Shown one piece after another: positions 26,280-34,328 of a DNA stretch of 49,496 nucleotides (position 1 is the first letter of the stretch; each line of letters begins with the position of its first letter). The stretch is taken from IMG/VR virus record IMGVR_UViG_3300048625_000063, positions 1 through 49,496 of that record; one strand, written 5' to 3'. Position numbers and translations under genes: made by a program. This DNA is from a virus. The notes beneath the pieces were generated by a model that worked only from the letters and a program-made list of their open reading frames with translations, was not told the origin of the DNA and did no database searches.

Positions 26280-27145
26280 TGGGCAAAGTTTACTTTGGAA
26301 ATAAGAATAAGCAGACTTGGATTAAGTCGCCACTATCTGGCATGAAGGCCTCATCAGTAGGCTGGCAGAGCGAAACTCAGCTTCTATCTGGCCGTACTTC
26401 TGTAAAGCGTTCTTCAGCCTCTCACAGGCGTTTTGATGCCTCTTGGCTAGGTTCGCTAAACACCAGTGATACTGAGCTAAATCTCAATACAATTAAAAGC
26501 TTTGCTGATGGACTTTACGGCGATGGTCCATTCTATTGGATTGACCCATTTGCTACAGACCAGAACCTAATGCCAGAGCACTGGGCTGCACCCATGCTTG
26601 CAGAAAAGGACTGGCCTCAGTTATCTTATGACCTGACTCCAACGTTCTCATCATCTTCAGCAAATAATCAGTTTCCAATTAAGTATGCAACTTACACTAC
26701 TACTGGGGCATATGCCAGCACAGAGAAGCTAGTGCTGATTATTCCAACTGGGTACAAGCTTATGTTTGGTTGGCATGGTCCAACTGGCGGCTCTACTACT
26801 GGTATTCGTATCGCTCCCTATTTACGCTCCACCGGAGCTGCTGACACAGCGGTAAATCCGACTATGATTACTGCTGGTGGAACTGTGCGAACCAACACTA
26901 GCATCAGCGGAACTACTTACTCATATGTTGAAATCTTTTTAGCTACCACAGGCGCTGCTACCGTAAACATTACTGGCATGATTGCACAGATTATTCCGAC
27001 TAGCAGCACTGTTGCAAGCGGTGGATTCATTCCCGGAAAGGGAACTACTGGATTGCAGTTTTCATCTGCACCAACAATGGACTACTACTCATCTGCAATC
27101 AACGATGGACAGGTAGGAATGTCAGCTACTTGGGTTGAAGTATAA
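26279..27145 (+). CDS. distal tail (Dit-like) protein
   Basis: A 288-residue protein following the tape measure with a TAATG overlap. The N-terminal half (GWQSETQLLSGRTSVKRSSA; GPFYWIDPFATDQNLMPEHW) is typical of the first minor tail protein in actinophages, forming the ring at the tail tip. The C-terminal half is beta-rich, like a carbohydrate-binding module. It overlaps the next gene by one base. Confidence 0.8.
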   Translation: MGKVYFGNKNKQTWIKSPLSGMKASSVGWQSETQLLSGRTSVKRSSASHRRFDASWLGSLNTSDTELNLNTIKSFADGLYGDGPFYWIDPFATDQNLMPEHWAAPMLAEKDWPQLSYDLTPTFSSSSANNQFPIKYATYTTTGAYASTEKLVLIIPTGYKLMFGWHGPTGGSTTGIRIAPYLRSTGAADTAVNPTMITAGGTVRTNTSISGTTYSYVEIFLATTGAATVNITGMIAQIIPTSSTVASGGFIPGKGTTGLQFSSAPTMDYYSSAINDGQVGMSATWVEV

Positions 27146-28866
27146 TGAAGGTAAAATTAGTAAACAATTCTGGTAGCGGTCATATTGCTGACCCATCTCC
27201 AATTAGCTACTCATACTCCGAAGACGTTACTAGCCTTGAGCCATCTAATCTAACTGGTGGTAGTGGTCAGGTAAACGTTTCTGCTTTAGCAGTAGATGAA
27301 GACAAAATTGGCAATACTCACCCTAACAGCCGCCTTCTAATTAATAATAGTATGTCACTTGTGCATGAGGATAGTGGCGAGGTTGAATTCAAAGTAAAGC
27401 AGGCTACCGTAACTGCTGGGGTCGTATCAATTATTGGTGCGACTCTTGAAGACCGCTTGAACGTTGAGCGCATAGCTGCTCCTCATGGCGGCTCTGGATA
27501 TACCCTATTTACTGCAATCAATTATTACTGCAGCCTAGTGGATATTTACTACGTCTTTGGAACGGTTGCTAACTATGCAGCCCTGCCATCCACCCCAAAT
27601 CAATATGATGCTTATGTAACTTTGGATACAGATAAACTTTATGTATACATCGGCTCGGCTTGGGTAGAGAAGCAGTATCGCCTAAACTATGAGACTGGGT
27701 TGGATACCACGCTAGATGCTATTGCAGTAAACTTCATTGGCTGGAAAGGCAATGTCTGGGAGCACCTCAAGATGCTTTGTGCGGCTACCAGTATCAGTTC
27801 AACTGATGATATTGGGCTTGAGTTCTTTGCAGATATAAATGGACTTAATTTCCGAACTGCAAAAACTATTTCTGCAAATTTTCTTTCCAGAAATATCTCT
27901 AGCCAGTCAGTAGCCATTGATAGCATTGACGCTGCTCAATCTTTAGATGTATACAACTATAATACTTCCTATAAGACTCAATCTGTTGTTCATGATATCA
28001 GCCAAAACCGTGATAATGTTTTTGTGAACGCACAGAATGCAACATTCTATGATGGCCTTCAGGTAAACGCTGGTGAGGTTATTACTAAGCGATTTACTAT
28101 TGACGCTTCTTTGGATACCGTGTATCAGCCAACGGCAGTTGACTCAATCCTGCCATTCCCATATGCTGGTGGTCAGGGTGAATACTGTATCGCTGGAGCT
28201 GATGGAATCTTTATTACTGCAGCGCAATGGGTTGGAGAGGGTGGCAAACTAAAGGTTACCCTTACTGAAAATCCAAATGAGATTGAAGTGACCCTTGTTG
28301 CTCCAGTAAAGAATGGTCTTGAAAACATAACTGGCGGTGGTGCACTTAGTTATGAGCCATATAAGATTGGTGTAGAAACTTCTGGTAGTAATGATTATCC
28401 TGCCATTTACATAACTGGTGATGGAGTATTTTATAATAAAATATTGCATACAATACCTACTGGTGCTGCTAATGAGTTCACTTCTCAGGCAAGTGCCCCA
28501 ACTATTGATAATCCATTTATCACAAGCACTTCAACAGCTTATACCCGTGGTGCAGCTGCGGCTCAGGTTGTATGTGGACCCAATGTAACTTTGAATGAAA
28601 CCTATTCTGAGATTCAGCCATTTGGTAGTACCCCCGGTTCATTAAGGACTGTTGATAGCAATAAGTATCGCATCGCATCAGTAAGTTATAACGTAGATAA
28701 TACTACTATAACGGCTAAACCAGCAGCATCTTTTGCTGATTTTGATGCCAAGTGGACCGGAAAGACTTTTGCTGATTTCAAGGCAACTGCACTAGACCCT
28801 GCTACGTATCCAGATGAGGCACTCAAGTTCAATGAGTTCACTGTTATCCCACTAATGAATCCATAA
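27145..28866 (+). CDS. minor tail protein / tail hub (Tal-like)
   Basis: A 573-residue protein in the second minor-tail position. The N-terminal region (PISYSYSEDVTSLEPSNLTG) and a central ATLEDRLNVERIAAPHGGSG segment recall baseplate-hub proteins that close the tail tube and hold the fibres. No peptidase motif is evident. The assignment depends on order and size. Confidence 0.7.
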   Translation: MKVKLVNNSGSGHIADPSPISYSYSEDVTSLEPSNLTGGSGQVNVSALAVDEDKIGNTHPNSRLLINNSMSLVHEDSGEVEFKVKQATVTAGVVSIIGATLEDRLNVERIAAPHGGSGYTLFTAINYYCSLVDIYYVFGTVANYAALPSTPNQYDAYVTLDTDKLYVYIGSAWVEKQYRLNYETGLDTTLDAIAVNFIGWKGNVWEHLKMLCAATSISSTDDIGLEFFADINGLNFRTAKTISANFLSRNISSQSVAIDSIDAAQSLDVYNYNTSYKTQSVVHDISQNRDNVFVNAQNATFYDGLQVNAGEVITKRFTIDASLDTVYQPTAVDSILPFPYAGGQGEYCIAGADGIFITAAQWVGEGGKLKVTLTENPNEIEVTLVAPVKNGLENITGGGALSYEPYKIGVETSGSNDYPAIYITGDGVFYNKILHTIPTGAANEFTSQASAPTIDNPFITSTSTAYTRGAAAAQVVCGPNVTLNETYSEIQPFGSTPGSLRTVDSNKYRIASVSYNVDNTTITAKPAASFADFDAKWTGKTFADFKATALDPATYPDEALKFNEFTVIPLMNP

Positions 28867-28874
28867 GGCGCATA

Positions 28875-29603
28875 ATGATATTTCCTAATAGCAATCTACC
28901 ACTCGCTTCTCAGGCATGGGGTCGAGAAGTAACTAAGCAACTTTCTAACATTATTGACCAGACAACAAGCAATGAGATTAACAATGCTGCTCGTGATAAT
29001 CAGCTAAATAGCGCTATTATTGCAATTGGTAATAATGCCACTGCCGCTTCTGCAGCTGCATCTACGGCTAATACAGCTGCAACTGATGCTGGAAACGCCG
29101 CTACCGCTGCAGCTGATGCCGCAACTGTAGCAAATGACAGCATCTCACGTCTACAAACATACACCACTACCGCACTTGGTAGTGCAGCAGCACAGACATT
29201 CTCCAATACGACTGGAACAATTGCTTCATTTAGCAAATCATTCACCGTAGATACTACTGGTGGTGGAACCAGAACTGCAATGATTAATGCAACTTGCACT
29301 GTTGATTTGGGAATGACTGGTTCTGGAACAGCAACACCACAGCGTATTAGAATTATACAACAGGTAGTTGTCAATAGCACTTATTCATCGTCAACAACTA
29401 CACGAATTGGATATGCCCAAAACGTAACGCAATCTGTTTATGGTGGCGGTTCGCTCACTTGCAGCATAAGCTGCCCGGTATCTAATGGTACAAATTCTAT
29501 ATCAATTTATCACACTCTATCAAATGAATCAACCGCTGGAACACAGACTTGGAGCGGTAGCGTTACGCTAGACAGTGTGAATGTAAGCGTTATTGGCGCA
29601 TAA
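28875..29603 (+). CDS. tail protein with fibre-anchor N-terminus
   Basis: A 242-residue protein. The N-terminus MIFPNSNLPLASQAW parallels [16 protein letters not shown] of the collagen-like fibre at 9483, suggesting a shared docking site on the tail tip. Residues about 30-100 form an Ala-rich coiled coil (AATAASAAASTANTAATDAG); the rest is a beta-rich C-terminal domain that could be a receptor-binding tip. Confidence 0.72.
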   Translation: MIFPNSNLPLASQAWGREVTKQLSNIIDQTTSNEINNAARDNQLNSAIIAIGNNATAASAAASTANTAATDAGNAATAAADAATVANDSISRLQTYTTTALGSAAAQTFSNTTGTIASFSKSFTVDTTGGGTRTAMINATCTVDLGMTGSGTATPQRIRIIQQVVVNSTYSSSTTTRIGYAQNVTQSVYGGGSLTCSISCPVSNGTNSISIYHTLSNESTAGTQTWSGSVTLDSVNVSVIGA

Positions 29604-29611
29604 GGATAAGG

Positions 29612-29617
29612 TAGAAT
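29612..29617 (+). promoter_or_regulatory. -10 box TAGAAT with leaderless spacing
   Basis: AAGGTAGAATA, six bases (AGTTAT), ATG 29624; no ribosome site in between. Same word and spacing as at 16998. It lies between genes, so coding constraint does not explain it. Confidence 0.5.
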
Positions 29618-29623
29618 AGTTAT

Positions 29624-30001
29624 ATGGCAACTACAGCAAAGGGTATCTACTACCCAACATCAGCGAGCAATATTGCTCCACTTGAAACGCACTTTGCCAC
29701 GCTTGCTGGCTCAGTTGATACTGCAATTACTAAGATTAAGTCAGGCGCAACTACAACTTTTACTGGTCCAGCGACTACTGGAACTAGCGTATCTCAGACT
29801 AGCATTAGTTTTGGTCAGACATTTGCAACTGCTCCGTATGTAACTGCTAACCTAGTTGGTGGCTCATCAGGAGTTGCTGGTTATACTGCAGTAATTTACG
29901 GTGTAACTACTACTACTTTTAATGTCAAAGTTTACCGCACAAGTGCAACTGGAACGGCTGAAACTGGCCTATCGGTTCACTGGGTTGCAATCTCGGCGTA
30001 A
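29624..30001 (+). CDS. minor tail protein with H-type lectin-like domain
   Basis: A 125-residue protein. The N-terminus (GIYYPTSASNIAPLETHFA) is of a type common in phage fibre proteins. Residues about 55-125 (TSISFGQTFATAPYVTANL ... GLSVHWVAISA) match the H-type lectin pattern: an ISF opening strand, an FNVKVYR strand and a final WVAI strand, a fold that binds sugars as trimers. It could recognise host surface glycans. The lectin call is pattern-based. Confidence 0.68.
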   Translation: MATTAKGIYYPTSASNIAPLETHFATLAGSVDTAITKIKSGATTTFTGPATTGTSVSQTSISFGQTFATAPYVTANLVGGSSGVAGYTAVIYGVTTTTFNVKVYRTSATGTAETGLSVHWVAISA

Positions 30002-30009
30002 GGATAAAC

Positions 30010-30459
30010 ATGGCTAAGACTTGGATGCTGCCATTTCCAGATTCACATCTAGGAACTAAGTTTGGCGTGACTGATGCAGCTCACCCAAACGGTCACAGGG
30101 GCACAGACTGGAATGGTCTTCCTGCTGGCACAAAGCTTCCTGCTGTAGCAGACGGAACTATCGTTCTTGTGCAGTGGTCAAACGCTCTTGGTAACGTTGT
30201 TGTTCTCAAGGTTACTCGTAAAGTTCTTCCTCCAGTTTACTTTGGTTATTGCCATATGGCAAAGGCTAGTCCTTTGCAGGTTGGCGCTAAGGTAAAGATG
30301 GGTGAGCCAGTTGGGCTTATGGGTAATACTGGAACCGCATCCAGTGGAAGACATTTGCATCTTACCTGTAGCTACTTGCTTATGGGAGTATTTGCTGGCA
30401 AGGTTATGGATGCTTGGGCATTTCTAAAAAAGAAGATAAAGGAAGAGGCCTCAGCCTAA
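30010..30459 (+). CDS. endolysin, M23 metallopeptidase
   Basis: A 149-residue protein. The zinc motifs of LytM-type peptidases are present: HRGTDW (H29, D33), YCHM (H82) and GRHLHLT (H115, H117). It would cut peptide cross-bridges of host peptidoglycan at lysis. No signal peptide, so release depends on the holin-like proteins that follow. No separate cell-wall-binding domain is seen; the C-terminus ends in a short basic helix. ATG 30010 follows TAAGGAT. Confidence 0.88.
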   Translation: MAKTWMLPFPDSHLGTKFGVTDAAHPNGHRGTDWNGLPAGTKLPAVADGTIVLVQWSNALGNVVVLKVTRKVLPPVYFGYCHMAKASPLQVGAKVKMGEPVGLMGNTGTASSGRHLHLTCSYLLMGVFAGKVMDAWAFLKKKIKEEASA

Positions 30460-30734
30460 TGAACGCAAAGACTAAAACATATCTAAAGAAGGCTATTGGT
30501 AGCTACCTTCGTGCAGCTGCAGCCGCCGTTGCGGCAATGCTCCTAGCTGGTATGGATAACCCCACTACTATTACTGTATCCGCACTAATTGCTGGCCTCC
30601 TTGGCCCTGCTGTGCGTGCTCTTGACCCCAATGATGATGCTTATGGCATTGGGGCAAATATCGAAAAGGCCTTCAAGGCTGCTTCTGGTGAAGAAGAGAA
30701 GCTAGTTGTTGAGTCAGAAGACGTAGTTGAGTAA
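30459..30734 (+). CDS. holin-like membrane protein
   Basis: ATG 30459 overlaps the endolysin stop. 91 residues: a basic start (MNAKTKTYLKKAIGSYLRA), a hydrophobic segment at about 18-33 (RAAAAAVAAMLLAGM), a second at about 38-52 (TITVSALIAGLLGPAV), then a charged acidic tail. Size, two membrane segments and position next to the endolysin support a holin. Confidence 0.72.
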   Translation: MNAKTKTYLKKAIGSYLRAAAAAVAAMLLAGMDNPTTITVSALIAGLLGPAVRALDPNDDAYGIGANIEKAFKAASGEEEKLVVESEDVVE

Positions 30735-30735
30735 A

Positions 30736-30996
30736 ATGCCAGACGATTACACTGAGGTTTTAGTAGCTATTGGGCGCATTGAGGAAGGCGTGCGTTACTT
30801 GCGTGAAGATATGGCTGGGTTGAAGTCTGACTTTCAAGTCCAGAAACAAGAAGTAGAAGCTGTAAAGCATGATATTCGCAACATCGAACTAGACGTTCAT
30901 GAACTAAAGACTCAGCGTAATTCCAACAAGAGTAACATTGCCCTTGTTTTTGCAGTGCTGTCAGCTGTGGCAACACTCGTAAACCTCCTATGGTAA
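30736..30996 (+). CDS. coiled-coil protein with C-terminal membrane anchor (second lysis protein, putative)
   Basis: 86 residues from ATG 30736; a TTG at 30727 overlapping the holin stop is an alternative. Residues about 5-68 form a charged coiled coil and the C-terminus is one hydrophobic helix (NIALVFAVLSAVATLVNLLW). Small proteins of this layout next to endolysins are often annotated as holins or lysis regulators; which applies cannot be told from sequence. Confidence 0.62.
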   Translation: MPDDYTEVLVAIGRIEEGVRYLREDMAGLKSDFQVQKQEVEAVKHDIRNIELDVHELKTQRNSNKSNIALVFAVLSAVATLVNLLW

Positions 30997-31021
30997 TAGG
31001 CGGAAATTACCCGACAATAGG

Positions 31022-31053
31022 AAAAGACCAGCCCGAGGTGAGCTGGTCTTTTT
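31022..31053. terminator. bidirectional terminator between convergent arms
   Basis: AAAAGACCAGC (31022-31032) and GCTGGTCTTTT (31042-31052) form an 11-bp stem with a 9-nt loop. A/T runs on both flanks allow termination in both directions, separating the lysis genes from the thioredoxin gene. Confidence 0.9.
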
Positions 31054-31059
31054 CTTTGT

Positions 31060-31317
31060 CTAGATTAGTGGTGCTAGATTCTTATCCAAGAATGGTCTTG
31101 GTTTTGCACCATTGACTCTATAGAGGATGGTGTCTTCTTCCATTAGGATAAGCACTGGGATTGATGTAATATCATTATCAATCGCAATCTGTGGTGTTTC
31201 ATCAATGTTTACCTTGATTAGTTGAACATTATTCTCTTCAACAAACTGGTCAACTACTGGCCCAAACATCTTACATGGCTTACACCAAGGTGCTGAGAAA
31301 TAGACTAACTGCTTCAT
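31060..31317 (-). CDS. thioredoxin
   Basis: An 85-residue small thioredoxin with the active site WCKPC (C12, C15) after a YFSAP strand and the cis-Pro segment SIPVLIL. It probably reduces the phage RNR (7349-9382), whose C-terminal Cys pair needs such a donor. ATG 31317 overlaps the ThyX stop (ATGA). Last gene of the minus-strand arm. Confidence 0.92.
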   Translation of the reverse strand: MKQLVYFSAPWCKPCKMFGPVVDQFVEENNVQLIKVNIDETPQIAIDNDITSIPVLILMEEDTILYRVNGAKPRPFLDKNLAPLI

Positions 31318-32009
31318 GGTGCAACCCTTCCGTTTTCAATGAATGATTTGTAAGTAATTGGCATAAACCCAGAGAATATATTTTCCATCTGTTCTGCAAC
31401 CATAGCAATCTCTGCTTGCGGATATGATGGGTAAGTTCCCTGTTGTGCAGAACGTAGACTCAAGAAGTTCATCAGGCTTCTAGCGTTCATGGTCACATAC
31501 ATACTTGAGTAGATGTTTACGGGCAATGCCATACGAGCAACCTCACGAGCGACACCTGCATCCAGCATTGACTTGTATAGCCAGTAAGAATCAAATGAGT
31601 TATCAATTAAACTCTCACGGACAATTTCCTTTTGGTCTTCTGAGCCTTCAATAAATGTATAGGCTCCAGTCTTTCCAACCTGCACAAGTGGTCGCTCTAG
31701 GCTAGGAATGTAGAACACTGGTTCCAATTCCTTGTAACGACCCGACTCTTCGTTGTACGAAGCGATGCGGTGACGCATGAACTCGCGGAACACAAAGATT
31801 GGAGCCTCAATATAGAACGTAAAAGCATTATGCTCAAACGGACTTCCATGACGCTCACGCATCAAGAAGTTTATCAAGCCACTAACGCTTTCATGTGTTC
31901 CAACTTTGGTTCCAGTAGATACGCGAGCTGCTTTTGCTGCAGCAGCATCATCACCCATTTGCTGAATTAGCTGAACGGTCATATGTGACCTATATTCAAT
32001 CTCACTCAC
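31314..32009 (-). CDS. thyX: FAD-dependent thymidylate synthase
   Basis: Makes dTMP from dUMP with methylene-tetrahydrofolate and FAD. 231 residues with the ThyX signature RHRxxSxNExSxRY as RHRIASYNEESGRY (79-92). The start is GTG 32009 after AAGGAGTGGCCAA, overlapping the upstream gene. It works with the dUTPase encoded at 32315, which supplies dUMP. Confidence 0.95.
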   Translation of the reverse strand: MSEIEYRSHMTVQLIQQMGDDAAAAKAARVSTGTKVGTHESVSGLINFLMRERHGSPFEHNAFTFYIEAPIFVFREFMRHRIASYNEESGRYKELEPVFYIPSLERPLVQVGKTGAYTFIEGSEDQKEIVRESLIDNSFDSYWLYKSMLDAGVAREVARMALPVNIYSSMYVTMNARSLMNFLSLRSAQQGTYPSYPQAEIAMVAEQMENIFSGFMPITYKSFIENGRVAP

Positions 32010-32334
32010 TTGGCCACTCCTTATCTAGCACCATCATAGCGATAGTCGCATAGTTTGCTAGGTCTTGGAATGAGTCACGCAATGATTCATTTTCTGGCTC
32101 AACACCATTATCAATTAGATTATTCAAGCGTGCCATCTTATCCCACATACGCACACGGAGGCCATTGAGAGCACCTCCGGGAGCCATTGCTATATTCTTT
32201 GGCCCATAATCACGGTGCTTGCGTAGCAGCAAGTCTGCGTTATCACCAAAGTATCGGTAGACCACTTCATCAAATGGTTCAATCTTTCGTGTATGTTTAC
32301 CGAAAATTTTTCTACTAGATTCCTGTTGAGCCAA
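32002..32334 (-). CDS. DUF1599-like (nucleotide-modification-associated) protein
   Basis: RKHRDYGPKNIA, ALNGLRVRMWDKMARL and ESLRDSFQDLANYATIAMMVL follow the DUF1599/Nmad1 pattern found in phage nucleotide-metabolism clusters; the helical fold resembles MazG-type pyrophosphohydrolases. The start chosen is TTG 32334, because AGGAGGAA lies 7-8 nt upstream; the frame is open to a TTG at 32364. It overlaps the end of the dUTPase gene. Reaction not established. Confidence 0.75.
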   Translation of the reverse strand: MAQQESSRKIFGKHTRKIEPFDEVVYRYFGDNADLLLRKHRDYGPKNIAMAPGGALNGLRVRMWDKMARLNNLIDNGVEPENESLRDSFQDLANYATIAMMVLDKEWPSE

Positions 32335-32728
32335 AACCCATTCCTCCTCGTTCTGTGGTATCAAGTTTTTCTACCTCCTCAAATTGTGCTGTTACAAATT
32401 CCTGTATTACTAACTGTGCAATGCGGTCACCAGTTTTTACCCAGTAACCTCGGTCTGTAGAGTTATAAAGAATAACCTTAATCTCTCCACGATATCCAGA
32501 GTCAATCGTTCCGGGAGTATTGAGCACCGTTACGCCCTCTTTAGCCGCTAGGCCGGAGCGTGGATGGATTAGACCTACGTAACCATCTGGAATAGCAACT
32601 GATGTTCCCGTGGCCACTAGCGCCCTGCCATAGGCTGGGATGCGAATGTCCTCATTTGCGATAAGGTCTGCTCCAGCATCACCAGCCCTGCCATATTGCG
32701 GAATATTACCTACTACCTTTATCTGCAT
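32315..32728 (-). CDS. dut: dUTP diphosphatase
   Basis: A 137-residue trimeric-type dUTPase. Five motifs are recognisable: AGDAGADL, HPRSGLAAKEG, NTPGTIDSGYRGEIKV, GDRIAQLV and the C-terminal RGGMGFGST. It hydrolyses dUTP to dUMP, keeping uracil out of DNA and feeding ThyX. The start has GGAGGTAGT before ATG. Confidence 0.95.
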   Translation of the reverse strand: MQIKVVGNIPQYGRAGDAGADLIANEDIRIPAYGRALVATGTSVAIPDGYVGLIHPRSGLAAKEGVTVLNTPGTIDSGYRGEIKVILYNSTDRGYWVKTGDRIAQLVIQEFVTAQFEEVEKLDTTERGGMGFGSTGI

Positions 32729-32736
32729 ACTACCTC

Positions 32737-33111
32737 CTAATATGGTTTACGGCCACTCTGGGTCATTACCCAAAGCTTAACTCCTAAATTCAACTCTTTC
32801 AAGCCAGCTAAGATTGCACGATTATTATCAGTAAAATCAGTTAGTTTCAATCGCTTGATTGCTGCTGCCTTTTTCTTGATAATCTCAGCCTCTCCACCAT
32901 TAACAAAGATTACTCTCTGGCAGTTGGGAAAGTTATCTGCGACCATAGAACTAATTGCACTGTGGATTGACGCATTGTCCTGCTGTGCAGTAATGATAAT
33001 GAAATTGCCCTTTGGCCTATATAGAACATCTGCATGAGCAATAGCACTAACAATGTTACCTGACTTATAGTTGATGTGAACAAGCGTATCTGCTAAATCA
33101 AATCCCTGCAT
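32737..33111 (-). CDS. HAD-superfamily hydrolase-like protein
   Basis: 124 residues. Motif I is FDLADTL (D5, A7, D8): the nucleophile Asp is present but the usual second Asp (DxD) is Ala, as in phosphonatase-type DxA variants. Motif II IIITAQQD, a Lys-rich helix for motif III and FTDNN for motif IV follow. It could be a nucleotide or polynucleotide phosphatase, or an inactive relative. ATG 33111 overlaps the previous stop. Confidence 0.7.
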   Translation of the reverse strand: MQGFDLADTLVHINYKSGNIVSAIAHADVLYRPKGNFIIITAQQDNASIHSAISSMVADNFPNCQRVIFVNGGEAEIIKKKAAAIKRLKLTDFTDNNRAILAGLKELNLGVKLWVMTQSGRKPY

Positions 33112-33296
33112 TACTTTCCTTTCTTATCAGTTGAGTAGAATCCGTTTCCAGCAAAGGTAATTACTGGTGCGTGATATACTTCAATCATTTTGGTTTTACA
33201 TTCTGGACATACCTCATGGTCTGGCTTTTCAAGTATTGGATAAATACGTTCATAGCTTCCCTCGCAGGTATGACATTTATAGTTATACGTTGGCAC
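33111..33296 (-). CDS. FmdB-type zinc-ribbon protein
   Basis: 61 residues from GTG 33296, which gives the family-typical opening VPTYNYKCHTCEGSYE; an ATG at 33308 would add four residues. CxxC pairs (KCHTC and CPECK) form the zinc ribbon, followed by a HAPVITFAGNGFYSTD tail normal for FmdB proteins. Role in phages unknown; perhaps regulatory or protein binding. Confidence 0.78.
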   Translation of the reverse strand: MPTYNYKCHTCEGSYERIYPILEKPDHEVCPECKTKMIEVYHAPVITFAGNGFYSTDKKGK

Positions 33297-33630
33297 TTGG
33301 GTCTCCAAAATCTACTGCAAACAAAGCCTTGCAATCTTTACAATCTGAAACGTCACAGATAGAATCACAGTGAGCACAAGCAAATCCGTATTCCTCAGAT
33401 AGTCTGAAAACAGGAAACCCACAACCGCAAGCGTATTGGATTGTAAGCATAAAGTCTTCTTCTTCGTTATACATTTCATCTGTATAAATCTCCAGTGAGG
33501 CAAGTGTCTGATTGACAAATGCCCCACTGGTGCTGAGTTGCGGAGTTTCATTATACTCTACTTGTGGCTGTTTTGCAAGTTTACTAAACCACTTAGATAG
33601 AGCGATAAGCAGTCTTTGCAACTGGACCAC
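33283..33630 (-). CDS. cysteine-rich putative zinc-binding protein
   Basis: 115 residues; the C-terminal half has CGCGFP, CAHCDSIC and CKDC clusters suggesting one or two zinc knuckles. The start is uncertain: GTG 33630 lies only 2 nt after AGGAG, TTG 33621 lies 10 nt after it. It overlaps genes on both sides. An internal TTGCAA-17-TATAAT promoter lies in its first third. Confidence 0.62.
   Translation of the reverse strand: MVQLQRLLIALSKWFSKLAKQPQVEYNETPQLSTSGAFVNQTLASLEIYTDEMYNEEEDFMLTIQYACGCGFPVFRLSEEYGFACAHCDSICDVSDCKDCKALFAVDFGDPSANV
33550..33578 (-). promoter_or_regulatory. minus-strand promoter TTGCAA-17-TATAAT
   Basis: -35 TTGCAA at 33573-33578 and -10 TATAAT at 33550-33555, spacer 17. 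It lies inside the Cys-rich gene and would drive the FmdB, HAD, dUTPase, ThyX and thioredoxin genes. Confidence 0.55.
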
Positions 33631-34327
33631 TGCTCCTCATCCACTTACCGCAATCCTTACACTGGTAACGCTGGTAAGTAACGGTAGTGGTTCTTGCGTA
33701 TCCACGCTTCTCAAGGTTCTGAGATGCACAGTTGGGGCATCCTTCAGGGATGTTATCGTGCAAGCCAGCGTGAGGGTGATTCTTAATCCAAGGTTTCAAG
33801 ATTTCATATAGGTCAACTAGCAAATCAACATCCTGAATCTGATACTTCTTCATTTCAACCCAAGCCTTTTTATCACCTGCCATGCAGGCAACCCATAGGT
33901 CAAAACCAGAGTGCTTTACCTTTGCTCCGACTCCGAGTTTCTGGGCAACATAATCAAGTTTGTTTGATGGAAACTTGAACTGGCTCCGCACCACTCGCAT
34001 AAGGTCGAGTTCTTTATACGGTGAAGGCGGAAGGTATCCGTTCTCCAAGAATTCTCTCTTGATGTGCTTACTATCAAATGCTTGTGAGTTCCAGCCGACA
34101 AGTACATCAGCCTCTTCGATGAGTTGGTGAAGTGAATCAAGCATCTCCTTCTTTCCATCATGGTGAACTGATTTGAAGTGAACTTTTTTCTCGCCTAGCC
34201 ATCGTGCACCAAAGCACAAAACCTCAGTTGACGATACCATCTGATTTATTGATACATTCTGTTGCCATAGCCCCCAAACGTATGCTAGATTTGGGCTTGT
34301 TTCCAAGTCTAAAAATAGAACTTTCAT
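33593..34327 (-). CDS. DEDDy 3'-5' exonuclease with C-terminal zinc ribbon
   Basis: 244 residues from ATG 34327 (AAGGA ribosome site). RNase H-like fold: FLDLETSP (D7, E9), VGWNSQAFD (D85) and YQIQD (Y162, D166) give the DEDDy set. C197/C200 and C223/C226 (CPNC, CKDC) form a zinc ribbon at the end. It could proofread, trim recombination ends or degrade DNA. It is not fused to a polymerase. Confidence 0.85.
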   Translation of the reverse strand: MKVLFLDLETSPNLAYVWGLWQQNVSINQMVSSTEVLCFGARWLGEKKVHFKSVHHDGKKEMLDSLHQLIEEADVLVGWNSQAFDSKHIKREFLENGYLPPSPYKELDLMRVVRSQFKFPSNKLDYVAQKLGVGAKVKHSGFDLWVACMAGDKKAWVEMKKYQIQDVDLLVDLYEILKPWIKNHPHAGLHDNIPEGCPNCASQNLEKRGYARTTTVTYQRYQCKDCGKWMRSSGPVAKTAYRSI

Positions 34328-34328
34328 G

